This document shows, piece by piece, positions 33,559-43,666 of a stretch of DNA of 64,000 bases. The stretch covers positions 2,046,001 to 2,110,000 of the forward strand of contig NZ_AP025472.1 in the NCBI RefSeq assembly GCF_024347395.1. The letters are read 5' to 3'. The position numbers were made by a program, and so were the translations under genes. The number at the start of each line of letters is the position of its first letter. Position 1 is the first letter of the stretch. The notes under the pieces were generated by a model, which was not told the DNA's origin, did no database searches, and was given only the letters and a program-made list of their open reading frames with translations. This stretch comes from Vibrio cortegadensis (lineage in GTDB: Bacteria > Pseudomonadota > Gammaproteobacteria > Enterobacterales > Vibrionaceae).

Positions 33559-35724
33559 ATGTCCCGTACTATTATGCTTATCCCTACAAGCGCTGGTGTT
33601 GGTCTTACTAGTGTAAGCATGGGTGTTCTTCGCGCGATGGAGCGCAAAGGCGTAAGTGTTTCGTTTTACAAGCCAATCGCTCAACCTCGTAGCGGTGGCG
33701 ATCAACCAGATCTAACATCAACTATCATTAGCACAAACAGCGACATCAAGATTGGTGAACCAATCGCGATGACTAAAGCTGAAGCGTTGATCGGTAGTGA
33801 AAAAATGGATGTACTTCTTGAGTCTGTTGTTGCGCAATACAACAATATCAACAAAGATGCAGAAGTAACGCTAATCGAAGGTCTAGTTCCTACTCGTAAG
33901 CACCCATTTGCTAACCAAGTGAACGCGGAAATCGCGAAAACACTTGGCGCGGAGATCGTATTCGTTGCGACTCCTGGTACTGACAACCCTACGCAACTTA
34001 AAGAGCGTATCGAAGTAGCATGTTCTAACTTCGGCGGTACTAAGAACAAAAACATTAAAGGCGTAATCATTAACAAGCTAAACGCTCCTGTTGATGATGC
34101 TGGCCGTACTCGCCCTGACCTATCTGAAATCTTTGACGATGCAGATAGCGATCAGCAAGCGAACCTTGAAGTGATGCAGATCTTCAACTCTAGCCCTATC
34201 CGTGTTCTTGGCTGCGTGCCATGGAGCATCGATCTAATCGCAACTCGTGCGGTTGATATGGCTAAGCACCTTAACGCTGAAATCATCAACGAAGGTGAAA
34301 TTGCAACTCGTCGTATTAAGAGCATCACTTTCTGTGCACGTTCTCTACCGCACATGATCGAGCACTTCAAACCAGGTTCACTGCTAGTAACATCTGCAGA
34401 CCGCCCTGACGTTATCGTTGCTGCAGCTCTTGCTGCGAAAAACGGTGTTGAAATTGGCGCAATTCTACTAACTGGCGGTTACGATATCCCAGAAAGCATT
34501 GCTAACCTTTGTGCACCTGCATTTGCGACAGGCCTTCCGATCTTCAAAGCGCAAGGTAACACTTGGCAGACGTCTCTTAACCTACAGAGCTTCAACCTAG
34601 AAGTACCTGCAGACGATAAAGAGCGTATCGAGTTCGTTAACGATCACGTTGCAAGCCACATTGATGGCCCTTGGATTGATTCTCTATCTGAAGGCACTCA
34701 AGGTATCCGTCGTCTAAGCCCACCAGCATTCCGTTACCAACTAACAGAATTTGCTCGTAAAGCGGCTAAGCGCATCGTTCTTCCTGAAGGTGATGAGCCA
34801 CGTACTGTTAAAGCGGCTTCTATCTGTGCTGAGCGCGGAATCGCAACTTGTGTACTTCTTGGTAATCCTGAAGAAATCCGTCGCGTTGCTGCACAGCAAG
34901 GTGTTGAGCTTGGTGCTGGCGTTGAGATCATCGATTCTGCATCAGTTCGCGAAAACTACGTAGCTCGCCTAGTAGAACTTCGTGGCGCTAAAGGTATGAC
35001 TGAGGTTGTAGCTCGTGAGAAGCTAGAAGATTCAGTATTCCTAGGCACGATGATGCTTGAAGCTGGTGAAGTTGACGGCCTAGTTTCTGGTGCTGTTCAC
35101 ACAACGGCGAACACAATCGTTCCTCCGTTCCAGATCATCAAGACTGCTCCTGATGCTTCTATCGTATCTTCAATCTTCTTCATGCTTCTGCCTGATCAAG
35201 TGCTTGTATACGGTGACTGTGCGATCAACCCAGATCCAACAGCTGAACAGCTTGCTGAAATCGCTATCCAATCTGCAGATTCTGCTGCGGCATTCGGTAT
35301 CGACCCACGCGTTGCTATGATCTCTTACTCTACTGGTGAATCTGGTAAAGGTGCCGACGTAGATAAAGTACGTGAAGCAACCAAACTTGCTCAAGAGAAA
35401 CGTCCTGATCTCGTGATCGACGGTCCTCTACAGTACGACGCAGCAATCATGGAAAACGTAGCCGCTTCTAAAGCGCCTAACTCTCCAGTTGCAGGTAAAG
35501 CGACAGTATTCGTATTCCCTGACCTAAACACGGGTAACACGACTTACAAAGCGGTACAGCGTTCAGCAGACCTAGTGTCTATCGGTCCAATGCTTCAAGG
35601 TATGCGCAAGCCAGTCAATGACTTGTCTCGTGGCGCTCTAGTAGACGACATCGTTTACACTGTAGCTCTAACGGCTATCCAAGCAGACCAAGCAGCTCAA
35701 GCTGAAGAAAAAGTAGTTAACTAA
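33559..35724 (+). CDS. pta: phosphate acetyltransferase (long form)
   Basis: Pta interconverts acetyl-CoA and acetyl phosphate. This 721-residue protein is the long enteric-type form: an N-terminal P-loop-like domain (PTSAGVGLTSVSMG), a DRTGG regulatory domain in the middle (about residues 215-330), and the catalytic PTA_PTB domain at about 390-710, with LPEGDEPRTVKAA, GLVSGAVHTTANT and SYSTGESGKGADVDKVREA. Acetyl phosphate made here can phosphorylate response regulators. It forms the acetate switch with ackA. The start ATG follows AGGTACTCCTCA. Confidence 0.97.
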   Translation: MSRTIMLIPTSAGVGLTSVSMGVLRAMERKGVSVSFYKPIAQPRSGGDQPDLTSTIISTNSDIKIGEPIAMTKAEALIGSEKMDVLLESVVAQYNNINKDAEVTLIEGLVPTRKHPFANQVNAEIAKTLGAEIVFVATPGTDNPTQLKERIEVACSNFGGTKNKNIKGVIINKLNAPVDDAGRTRPDLSEIFDDADSDQQANLEVMQIFNSSPIRVLGCVPWSIDLIATRAVDMAKHLNAEIINEGEIATRRIKSITFCARSLPHMIEHFKPGSLLVTSADRPDVIVAAALAAKNGVEIGAILLTGGYDIPESIANLCAPAFATGLPIFKAQGNTWQTSLNLQSFNLEVPADDKERIEFVNDHVASHIDGPWIDSLSEGTQGIRRLSPPAFRYQLTEFARKAAKRIVLPEGDEPRTVKAASICAERGIATCVLLGNPEEIRRVAAQQGVELGAGVEIIDSASVRENYVARLVELRGAKGMTEVVAREKLEDSVFLGTMMLEAGEVDGLVSGAVHTTANTIVPPFQIIKTAPDASIVSSIFFMLLPDQVLVYGDCAINPDPTAEQLAEIAIQSADSAAAFGIDPRVAMISYSTGESGKGADVDKVREATKLAQEKRPDLVIDGPLQYDAAIMENVAASKAPNSPVAGKATVFVFPDLNTGNTTYKAVQRSADLVSIGPMLQGMRKPVNDLSRGALVDDIVYTVALTAIQADQAAQAEEKVVN

Positions 35725-35757
35725 GATTATATAATCGAATTAGTTAGTAACAATTGC

Positions 35758-35790
35758 AAAGGCACGCTATAAAAATAGCGTGCCTTTTTT
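35758..35790 (+). terminator. bidirectional terminator after pta
   Basis: AAAGGCACGCTA and TAGCGTGCCTTT form a perfect stem followed by T residues; the reverse strand also ends in T residues and serves the convergent PAP2 gene. Confidence 0.9.
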
Positions 35791-35796
35791 ATTGAT

Positions 35797-36903
35797 TTAC
35801 GATTCAATGACAGGTTTAGTCGGATACCTTTTCCCAACTAGATACCAGATCAAAATAGTAAGTGGCGCACTCACCAGACCATCAATGGCATAATGCCAAG
35901 CCAATGTAAAAGAACCAATATAAATAACCAGAGCATATACCCAGAAAATCAGTCCAATTCTTTTATTTACCGAATACATTCCTAATGCCATCAAAACAGC
36001 CATAGAGACATGCATACTCGGCATTGCGGAGATTCCACTACCTAGAGTATCTTTTCCTGTTATATATGATTCCCACAAAACATCTTGAGTATTTAAAGCC
36101 CATATAAGAACTGGAGAACCTTGTTCTTTTAGCCACAAATTGTGTGATTGTAATAACTCCATCAGACCAACATATTGCTGATGCTCTGGGTTCAAACGCT
36201 CCATGAATACTGGCCCGGAGGAAGATAGTAGCATTGCTAATACACTGCCTAACAAAAACCAGCATAATATCCAACTAACAAGATAACGTGACCGATTAGA
36301 GCTAGTTGGAGATAAAAGGAAATAGCATAAAGTACCCCATAGAACAAAAAACCAAATGTTATAACTTAAACATATGAATGCAGTTACATAAGGGTGATTA
36401 AATACAAGGTAAAATAATTCCCAAGGGTTATGACCCCAAAACATCCACAAATCAATTTCATAGAATAGGATGTCAAATGAAAAAGAATGTAATAACGGAA
36501 TCATCGCTTTAATTGTTGAGTAGCTGGAAATGAAAGTACTCAGAGCTGTCAGTAACATAAAGACAGAAATGATTTTTGCCCGAAATTGATAGCACAACTT
36601 AAATTTGAGCCAAAAACATTTTAAAGGATGAGTTTCACGACGAATAAGTAATAAGAAAAAGTAAAAGACAGACACTATGGAGATCGTTAACCCCAGAATT
36701 AACGGAATAATTGAAGTATATGCCGTTAAACTAATTTGATTATCGTACCCACTAAATCTGGCAAGTAAACTGACTGAGGTTACTATCACTGCTATCAAAC
36801 CATATATTTCACGATCTTTTCTCAATAAATTAAGAACCTCACAAAGATCAGATTTAATTGTATTAATAACAGGAGATTTTGAAGCCTGAGCCAAATAGAA
36901 CAT
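35797..36903 (-). CDS. PAP2-family membrane phosphatase
   Basis: The 368-residue integral membrane protein has about eight hydrophobic helices and the C-terminal PAP2 active-site motifs AMPSMHVSMAV (His nucleophile partner region) and LAWHYAIDGL. PAP2 enzymes dephosphorylate lipids such as undecaprenyl pyrophosphate or phosphatidic acid, or act as acyltransferase-like synthases; the substrate here cannot be inferred. The N-terminal half is an extra four-helix domain. The gene is AT-rich compared with pta beside it and stands alone between pta and yqjG, a place where many relatives have no gene, so it may be accessory. Confidence 0.78.
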   Translation of the reverse strand: MFYLAQASKSPVINTIKSDLCEVLNLLRKDREIYGLIAVIVTSVSLLARFSGYDNQISLTAYTSIIPLILGLTISIVSVFYFFLLLIRRETHPLKCFWLKFKLCYQFRAKIISVFMLLTALSTFISSYSTIKAMIPLLHSFSFDILFYEIDLWMFWGHNPWELFYLVFNHPYVTAFICLSYNIWFFVLWGTLCYFLLSPTSSNRSRYLVSWILCWFLLGSVLAMLLSSSGPVFMERLNPEHQQYVGLMELLQSHNLWLKEQGSPVLIWALNTQDVLWESYITGKDTLGSGISAMPSMHVSMAVLMALGMYSVNKRIGLIFWVYALVIYIGSFTLAWHYAIDGLVSAPLTILIWYLVGKRYPTKPVIES

Positions 36904-36963
36904 CCATATACCATCTTTTTATTATCGTGCCGAAATCATATCACGCCTTATAAATTCAAAAAA

Positions 36964-37911
36964 CTACAGACAACAAGATCTCCCATGGTCACTATCCAAA
37001 TCAAGTAAAGGCCCTTTCGGTACCACTTGTGTTGGGTTGATCCCTGTATGGCTATAATAGTAGTGACGCTTGATATGGTAGAAATCGGTCGTCTCTTTGA
37101 TGCCTTTAACTTGGTATAGCTCTTTTAAGTAACCCTGAATATGGGCGTAATCTGAAATTCTCTGCTTGTTACACTTGAAATGGCCGACATACACCGCATC
37201 GAATCTAACTAGAGTGGTAAACAATCTCCAATCCGCTTCTGTAATCTCGCTCCCCGCTAAATAACGGTGCTCACTAAGATGTGCATCTACTTTGTCTAAC
37301 GCCTCAAATAACGCGTCGTAAGCCTCTTCATAAGCATCTTGAGTGGTAGCAAATCCACACTTATAAACGCCATTATTAATATTTGGATAAATATAATCAT
37401 TCCATTCATCAATTTTCTTCGTCAGTGCCATAGGATAGTAATCATCCGTGTTGCCCGTTAATTCATTAAATTCCGAGTTGAACATACGGATAATTTCAGA
37501 GGACTCATTACTCACAATAGTATTGGTTTTCTTGTCCCATAATACAGGAACCGTTACTCGTCCTGAGTAACCAGGCTTGGCTTGAGTATAGATTTGATGC
37601 ATATAGATATGACCAAACAAAGGCTCAGGCAAGCCCATTTTCCATCCCCCGCTCATCATATCCGGGCAGACCACCGTCACATCAATATGCTCGGTAAGAT
37701 CTTTAAGTTCACGGAAAATCAGAGTCCGATGTGCCCACGGGCAAGCTAATGATACATATAGATGATACCGCCCACTTTCTGGCTGAAATGGTTCACCGAC
37801 TTTATTCTCTATCCAATGACGAAAACCCGCATCTTCGCGAACAAATTTACCGCCACTTGATTTTGTGTCGTACCAAACATCGTGCCAAACACCTTCCACT
37901 AACTTACCCAT
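36964..37911 (-). CDS. yqjG: glutathionyl-hydroquinone reductase (YqjG/ECM4 type)
   Basis: This Xi-class GST-like enzyme reduces glutathionyl-hydroquinones using glutathione. The 315-residue protein has an N-terminal thioredoxin fold with the catalytic cysteine Cys57 in SLACPWAHRTLIFREL, and a helical C-terminal half with YLAGSEITEADWRLFTTLVRFD. AGGAG at six bases before it selects the ATG at 37911 over an upstream ATG at 37917. It stands alone, insulated from opp by two terminators. The C-terminus ends in GRSCCL. Confidence 0.92.
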   Translation of the reverse strand: MGKLVEGVWHDVWYDTKSSGGKFVREDAGFRHWIENKVGEPFQPESGRYHLYVSLACPWAHRTLIFRELKDLTEHIDVTVVCPDMMSGGWKMGLPEPLFGHIYMHQIYTQAKPGYSGRVTVPVLWDKKTNTIVSNESSEIIRMFNSEFNELTGNTDDYYPMALTKKIDEWNDYIYPNINNGVYKCGFATTQDAYEEAYDALFEALDKVDAHLSEHRYLAGSEITEADWRLFTTLVRFDAVYVGHFKCNKQRISDYAHIQGYLKELYQVKGIKETTDFYHIKRHYYYSHTGINPTQVVPKGPLLDLDSDHGRSCCL

Positions 37912-37962
37912 AATCATCTCCTATCTGCCACTAATTCGATAAGGTTTATGAGCCCATTATAA

Positions 37963-38000
37963 AAAAAGCCAATTCATTCAAAACTAGAATAAATTGGCTT
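37963..38000 (-). terminator. second terminator behind the opp operon
   Basis: AAGCCAATT (37967-37975) and AATTGGCTT (37992-38000) form a stem; on the minus strand a T7 run follows. It backs up the terminator at 38034. Confidence 0.75.
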
Positions 38001-38033
38001 AGTTGTTCAGATAAATTGAAGAAGTTTAAACAC

Positions 38034-38068
38034 AAAAAAAGCGCGACTCGATATAGCAGTCGCGCTTA
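38034..38068 (-). terminator. terminator of the opp operon
   Basis: On the minus strand AAGCGCGACT pairs with AGTCGCGCTT, followed by T7, 34 bp after the oppF stop codon. Confidence 0.9.
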
Positions 38069-38101
38069 AGCCTGTCACAGGCTGAAATAATGCTTATTTA
38101 T

Positions 38102-39097
38102 TTAAGCATCGACCATCAAACAAGAAACTGCATGTCTATCCGATCCTTTAATTGCTGGTTTCTGCTTCGCACATGCCTCTGTTGCAATTGGGCAACGAGT
38201 ACGGAAAACACAACCAGACGGAGGATTAATTGGCGAAGGTAAATCACCTTCTAACATTTCGATTTTCTTGTTACGTTCAAGTCTTGGATCTGGAATTGGT
38301 ACCGCAGACATAAGCGCACGCGTATAAGGGTGTTTAGGATCTGCAAACAACGCATCCGATTCTCCTAACTCAACAGCGTTACCTAAATACATGACCAAAA
38401 CACGGTCTGAGATGTGTTTAACAACCGAAAGGTCGTGAGCAATAAAGACAAGACTTAAGCCTAACTCTTTTTGCAATTCTTTCAGAAGGTTAACAACTTG
38501 TGCTTGAATCGATACGTCCAGTGCTGATACTGGTTCATCACAGATGATCATCTTAGGTTTAAGGATCAACGCACGAGCGATACCAATACGCTGACACTGA
38601 CCACCAGAGAATTCATGCGGGTAACGGTTAATTACGTTTGGTAGCAAACCAACTTTAGCCATCATCTCTTTAACGCGATCTTTCACTTCTTGCTTTGAAA
38701 GTTCTGGATAAAAAGTTTCTAGCGGCTCAGCAATGATCGCACCCACTGACATTCTTGGGTTCAGTGACGCTAGTGGATCCTGGAAAATCATCTGGATCTC
38801 TTTACGAGTCTCACGGCGTTGTACTGATTGCATGCGAGTCAGGTCTTGACCTAACCACATTACTTCACCTTCAGTCGCTTCAACTAAACCGATAATGGCA
38901 CGAGCAAATGTTGATTTACCACAGCCAGATTCGCCCACTACACCAAGAGTTTCACCTTCATATAAACGAACATCGACACCATCAACCGCTTTTAAGTTAG
39001 AAGGCTTAGACCATGGCCACGCAGATTTTGAAGCAATGCTAAAGTGGACTTTAAGATTCTTAATATCCAGTAATAGTTCTTTATTATCTACACTCAT
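38102..39097 (-). CDS. oppF: oligopeptide ABC transporter ATP-binding protein OppF
   Basis: OppF is one of two ATPases that power oligopeptide uptake by OppBC. The 331-residue protein has Walker A GESGCGKSTFARA, the signature HEFSGGQCQRIGIA, Walker B ICDEPVSALD, and the C-terminal oligopeptide-type region with CVFRTRCP that carries a 4Fe-4S-like cysteine group in related proteins. It starts at ATG 39097, which overlaps the oppD stop (ATGA). It is the last gene of oppABCDF. E. coli OppF has 334 residues. Confidence 0.96.
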   Translation of the reverse strand: MSVDNKELLLDIKNLKVHFSIASKSAWPWSKPSNLKAVDGVDVRLYEGETLGVVGESGCGKSTFARAIIGLVEATEGEVMWLGQDLTRMQSVQRRETRKEIQMIFQDPLASLNPRMSVGAIIAEPLETFYPELSKQEVKDRVKEMMAKVGLLPNVINRYPHEFSGGQCQRIGIARALILKPKMIICDEPVSALDVSIQAQVVNLLKELQKELGLSLVFIAHDLSVVKHISDRVLVMYLGNAVELGESDALFADPKHPYTRALMSAVPIPDPRLERNKKIEMLEGDLPSPINPPSGCVFRTRCPIATEACAKQKPAIKGSDRHAVSCLMVDA

Positions 39098-40065
39098 TTT
39101 TTCCAAGTCTCCCAGTCAGAAAAACATGCACGCTGACGATCAGTACCAAATGGCTGAAGGATAGGTGCTTCTTGCTTACAACGGTCCATTACGCGGTGGC
39201 AACGCTCTTGATAAGGGCAGCCTGGTGGTAGACGAAGTAAGTTCGGTGGGTTACCTGGAATTGTCGGTAAAATTTCACCTTCTGTATCCAGACGAGGAAT
39301 CGCTTTCAGTAGACCTTCAGCATATGGGTGACTAGGCTCGTAGAAAATTTCATCAACGGTGCCATATTCCATAGTACGACCAGCATACATAACAAGAACC
39401 TTGTCACATGAGCCAGCAACGACGCCTAAATCGTGAGTGATCATGATGATTGCGGTATTGAACTCAGATTTCAGTTCATTCAACAAATCCATAATCTGCG
39501 CTTGAATCGTTACATCAAGTGCGGTTGTTGGTTCATCAGCAATCAGCAGCTTAGGGCGACACAATAGTGCCATTGCGATCATTACACGTTGACGCATGCC
39601 GCCTGAAAATTCATGCGGGTACATCGTAATACGCTTGCGTGCTTCAGGGATCTTAACCGCTTCAAGCATACGTACTGATTCTTCAAATGCTTCCGCCTTA
39701 CCCATGCCTTTATGCAGCATCAGTACTTCCATAAGCTGATCGCTTACTTTCATGTATGGGTTCAGTGAAGTCATTGGATCTTGGAAGATCATTGCAATCT
39801 GTTCAGCACGAACTTTGTTCAATGCTTTTTCAGGTAGGTTCAGTATTTCGTTACCTTCAAACTTTGCGCTACCAGAGATAATACCGTTCTTAGCCAGTAG
39901 TCCCATAATTGCGAATACAGTTTGAGATTTACCTGAACCTGACTCACCAACAATACCAAGGGTTTCGCCCTGCTCTAGTGAGAAATTCAAATCGTTAACT
40001 GCGGTTACGATACCATCTTGCGTGGTAAATTCGACGCGCAGGTCTTGGACATCTAATAAGCTCAT
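39094..40065 (-). CDS. oppD: oligopeptide ABC transporter ATP-binding protein OppD
   Basis: OppD is the partner ATPase of OppF. The 323-residue protein has Walker A GESGSGKSQTVFAIMG, the signature HEFSGGMRQRVMIAMALL, Walker B IADEPTTALDV, and the C-terminal cysteine-rich GCPYQERC region. Two adjacent ATGs exist; AAGGA is better spaced for the second (40065). It overlaps oppF by four bases and starts 36 bp after oppC. Confidence 0.96.
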   Translation of the reverse strand: MSLLDVQDLRVEFTTQDGIVTAVNDLNFSLEQGETLGIVGESGSGKSQTVFAIMGLLAKNGIISGSAKFEGNEILNLPEKALNKVRAEQIAMIFQDPMTSLNPYMKVSDQLMEVLMLHKGMGKAEAFEESVRMLEAVKIPEARKRITMYPHEFSGGMRQRVMIAMALLCRPKLLIADEPTTALDVTIQAQIMDLLNELKSEFNTAIIMITHDLGVVAGSCDKVLVMYAGRTMEYGTVDEIFYEPSHPYAEGLLKAIPRLDTEGEILPTIPGNPPNLLRLPPGCPYQERCHRVMDRCKQEAPILQPFGTDRQRACFSDWETWKK

Positions 40066-40101
40066 CATTCTTTCCTTATTGATTCTTATAAACCAAAAGA
40101 T

Positions 40102-41004
40102 TTATCTGTCTTTTGGATCTAGCGCATCACGCAGGCCATCACCGATATAGTTGAAACAAAATAGTGTCACAATCATAAATATCGCTGGGAATGTTAATTG
40201 CCAAATAGCAACTTCCATTGTTTGTGAGCCTTCTTGAAGTAGAGCGCCCCAACTTGTCATAGGTTCTTGAACACCTAGACCAAGGAAACTCAGGAAAGAT
40301 TCAGTTAAAATCATGCTTGGAACGAGAAGCGTTGAGTAAACCGCTACAATCCCTAATACATTTGGAATGATGTGGCGCTTGATAATATTCCAAGTACTTA
40401 CACCAGAAACATGTGCCGCTTCGATAAACTCTTTACTACGTAAACTTAGCGTTTGACCACGTACAATACGAGCCATATCCAGCCAAGCAATTGCACCAAT
40501 AGCAACGAAGATTAGGAAAATATTACGACCAAAGAAGGTTACTAATACAATCACAAGGAACATGAATGGAATTGAGTACAAAATTTCAAGAACACGCATC
40601 ATCGCGCGGTCAACCTTGCCACCAATAAAGCCAGAAGCTGCACCGTAAACAGTACCAATTAATACTGCAACCAGTGCGCCCATAACACCAACCATAAGTG
40701 AGATTCGACCACCGATTAAGGTACGCACGAATAAATCACGGCCTAGGCTATCGGTACCAAATAGATGTTCCGATGACGGTGCTGCATGCATTGCATACCA
40801 GTCCGTATCATCGAAAGCATATTGGCTCAACATTGGAGCAAAAATTACCGCTAGTGAAATTATAGTTAGAACAAACAAGCTCACCATTGCTGCTTTATTA
40901 CGCATAAAGCGAATTCGTGCATCTTGCCAAAGACTACGCCCTTCGATCTCTAAGTTTTCAGAGAACTTTTCCAGCGCATCTATATTATCTTTTTTAGTAA
41001 TCAT
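40102..41004 (-). CDS. oppC: oligopeptide ABC transporter permease OppC
   Basis: OppC is an inner-membrane permease subunit. The 300-residue protein has six helices and the EAA loop that contacts the ATPases, HVSGVSTWNIIKRHIIPNVL. The cytosolic N-terminus and GTDSLGRDLFVRTL are typical of the OppC/DppC family. It is 11 bp downstream of oppB. Confidence 0.95.
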   Translation of the reverse strand: MITKKDNIDALEKFSENLEIEGRSLWQDARIRFMRNKAAMVSLFVLTIISLAVIFAPMLSQYAFDDTDWYAMHAAPSSEHLFGTDSLGRDLFVRTLIGGRISLMVGVMGALVAVLIGTVYGAASGFIGGKVDRAMMRVLEILYSIPFMFLVIVLVTFFGRNIFLIFVAIGAIAWLDMARIVRGQTLSLRSKEFIEAAHVSGVSTWNIIKRHIIPNVLGIVAVYSTLLVPSMILTESFLSFLGLGVQEPMTSWGALLQEGSQTMEVAIWQLTFPAIFMIVTLFCFNYIGDGLRDALDPKDR

Positions 41005-41015
41005 AGGAGCCGTCC

Positions 41016-41936
41016 TTAGTAACGAATTTTTGGATCAACGTAAGCCAGTAAAATATCAACGATAGCGTTGAATACAATGAAGAGGAAACCAATCAAAATG
41101 GTCACTCCCATTACTAGCGAGTAGTCACGGTTAAAGGCGGCATTAACAAATAGCTTACCAATTCCTGGCAGGCCAAAAATAGTTTCGATAACAACAGAAC
41201 CAGTGATGATACCTACGAAAGCAGGCCCCATGTAAGAAACAACTGGCAACATTGCAGGCTTCAGAGCGTGCTTCACAACAATGTATGAATAGCTCAAGCC
41301 TTTCGCTCTTGCGGTACGGATAAAGTTACTGTTTAGAGTCTCGATCATGCTACCACGTGTGATACGTGCGAAAGTGGCAACATACAACATCGACATACCT
41401 AATACTGGCAAGATCATGTATTTCATTGACCCATCTAACCAGCCACCCGCAGGGAACCAACCTAGATTAATCGAAAACATGTAAATCAACGCAGGTGCTA
41501 GCACGAAGGATGGCATAACCACCCCGAGCATGGCCGAGGACATGATCGTATAGTCAAGCCAGGTATTTTGCCGCAGAGCTGCGATCGTTCCGACACTGAC
41601 ACCAAAGATAAGAGCGAAAATGAAGGCTACTGCACCGATTTTTGCCGAAACAGGCAAAGCAGAAGCAACGAGTTCATTTACGGTAAAGTCTTTGTATTTA
41701 AAAGATGGACCAAAGTCACCTTGGATAACATTGGTTAAATAGGTGGTGTATTGCTCAAACACAGGCTTATCAAGGCCGTATTTAGCATTAATATTCGCCA
41801 TTACTTGGGGTGGAAGTGTTCTTTCGCTCGAAAAAGGGCTACCTGGAGCAAAGCGCATCAGGAAGAAAGAAACGGTAATCAATACCAACATAGTGGGTAT
41901 TGCTTCCATCATTCGTTTTAAAATGAATTTCAGCAT
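41016..41936 (-). CDS. oppB: oligopeptide ABC transporter permease OppB
   Basis: OppB is the second permease subunit. The 306-residue product (same as E. coli) starts at ATG 41936 (MLKFILKRMMEAIPTM), and has the EAA loop AKGLSYSYIVVKHALKPAML and IETIFGLPGIGKLFVNA. The frame also opens upstream at a TTG codon, which is not needed. It is 98 bp downstream of oppA, the usual gap where oppA mRNA is stabilised relative to the rest. Confidence 0.95.
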   Translation of the reverse strand: MLKFILKRMMEAIPTMLVLITVSFFLMRFAPGSPFSSERTLPPQVMANINAKYGLDKPVFEQYTTYLTNVIQGDFGPSFKYKDFTVNELVASALPVSAKIGAVAFIFALIFGVSVGTIAALRQNTWLDYTIMSSAMLGVVMPSFVLAPALIYMFSINLGWFPAGGWLDGSMKYMILPVLGMSMLYVATFARITRGSMIETLNSNFIRTARAKGLSYSYIVVKHALKPAMLPVVSYMGPAFVGIITGSVVIETIFGLPGIGKLFVNAAFNRDYSLVMGVTILIGFLFIVFNAIVDILLAYVDPKIRY

Positions 41937-42034
41937 AATCTCACTCAATCTGTGACAATTTAAATATGGGAAAAGGCTGCATACACTTACTGTGTATGCA
42001 GTCTGATATTAAATTTTATTATTATAGGTAACGT

Positions 42035-43666
42035 TTACTCAGCGATGATGTACATATCTTTAGAGTAAAGTTTATCTTCAGCGTTGTTTTCTGCGTAGCC
42101 ACCTACATGAGGGTTAACTAGACGCGCAGTTACGTACTGGTAGATAGGAGCAATCGGCATGTCTTTCGTTAGAAGCGCCTCTTGAGCGTAGTAAAGCTCT
42201 TTACGTTCTTCTTCAGAAGTTGCACGAATTGCATCAGCAGTTAGCTTATCGTATTCAGCACTCTTGTAGTGAATACCGCCAGTTGTGTTCTTGCCTTCCA
42301 TTAATGAAGTAAATGTTGATGCTTCATTGTAGTCACCACACCAACCAGCACGAGCCGCTTCGAAATCGCCCTGCTTCTTAGTTTCTAGGTATGTTTTCCA
42401 CTCTTGGTTTTCAAGAACAACATCCACACCTAGGTTTTTCTTCCACATAGAGCCAATTGCTACAGCAATTTTCTTGTGGTTTTCAGATGTGTTGTACAAC
42501 AGCGTAAATTTAAGCGGGTTAGATTTGTTGTATCCAGCCTCTTCAAGAAGCGCTTTTGCTTTAGCATTACGCTCTTTCTGGCTTAGTTTACCGTAATCTG
42601 GAGTTTCAGGGCTGAAGTTCGCAACGATCTCAGGCGTTAGGAAGTAAGCAGGCTTCTGACCTTGACCAAGAATCGCATTTGCTACGATGTCACGATCGAT
42701 TGTGTAAGAAATTGCTTTACGTACACGAACGTCATCAAATGGTGGCTTATGAGTATTGAAGTTGTAGTAGTAAGTACAAAGGTTACCTTTGATTGCTACA
42801 GACTCAGAATGTTCTTTTTGTAGACGACGGAAGTGCTCGTTTGGCAGGCTAGATGTAAAGTCAATTTCGCCTGATAGGAAACGGTTCATTTCAGCAACTT
42901 GGTTTTCGATAGGAAGGTAAGTTACTTTTGTTAATACTGTATTTGCGTTATCCCAGTATTTTTCGTTACGAACAAGTTCAATACGCTCGTTCACAACCCA
43001 GTTACCAACAGTGAATGCACCGTTACCAACAAAGTTTTCTGGTTTCGTCCACTTGTCGCCATACTTTTCAACAGTTGCTTTATGTACAGGCTTAACTGTT
43101 GTGTGACCCATCATCATTACGAAGTACGGTACTGGGCTTTCAAGTGTTACTTCAAATGTATTTGCATCAATTGCTTTAACACCTAAAGTTGATTTGTCTT
43201 TTTTCCCTGCAATGATATCCGATGCATTAACCATCGTTGTCATTTCTAGGTACCATGAGTAAGGTGATGCTGTGTTTGGATCAACTGCACGTTGGAAGCT
43301 GTAGACGAAATCGTCAGCCGTTACAGGATCGCCATTTGACCATTTAGCATCTTTACGAAGGTAGAACGTGAATTTTTTGTTATCTTCTGTTTCCCAACGC
43401 TCAGCAACACCTGGAATTGTTTTGCCGTTCGCATCTTGGTTAACTAGACCTTCTAGCAAGTCACGAATAACGTGAGACTCAGGAACACCTTCAGTTTTGT
43501 GAGGGTCAAGAGAAGCAACTTCAGTACCGTTACCACGGACGAGTTCTTGTACTTTTGCTAGTTTAGTTCCAGCTGGGACATCAGCTGCGAAAGTCGTAGT
43601 AGAAGTGGCAGCAACTGCCATACTCGCGCCTAGAAGAAGGGCCTGAGTGATTTTATTCTTATACAT
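42035..43666 (-). CDS. oppA: periplasmic oligopeptide-binding protein OppA
   Basis: OppA captures peptides of about 2-5 residues and hands them to OppBC; it also supports cell-wall peptide recycling. The 543-residue protein equals E. coli OppA in length. It has a signal peptide (MYKNKITQALLLGASMAVA... cleaved near TTTFA-ADV) and the SBP_bac_5 core, with LRKDAKWSNGDPVTADDFVY. The frame opens at 43705, but GGAG at eight bases before 43666 and the signal peptide fix the start there. It heads oppABCDF. Confidence 0.96.
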   Translation of the reverse strand: MYKNKITQALLLGASMAVAATSTTTFAADVPAGTKLAKVQELVRGNGTEVASLDPHKTEGVPESHVIRDLLEGLVNQDANGKTIPGVAERWETEDNKKFTFYLRKDAKWSNGDPVTADDFVYSFQRAVDPNTASPYSWYLEMTTMVNASDIIAGKKDKSTLGVKAIDANTFEVTLESPVPYFVMMMGHTTVKPVHKATVEKYGDKWTKPENFVGNGAFTVGNWVVNERIELVRNEKYWDNANTVLTKVTYLPIENQVAEMNRFLSGEIDFTSSLPNEHFRRLQKEHSESVAIKGNLCTYYYNFNTHKPPFDDVRVRKAISYTIDRDIVANAILGQGQKPAYFLTPEIVANFSPETPDYGKLSQKERNAKAKALLEEAGYNKSNPLKFTLLYNTSENHKKIAVAIGSMWKKNLGVDVVLENQEWKTYLETKKQGDFEAARAGWCGDYNEASTFTSLMEGKNTTGGIHYKSAEYDKLTADAIRATSEEERKELYYAQEALLTKDMPIAPIYQYVTARLVNPHVGGYAENNAEDKLYSKDMYIIAE

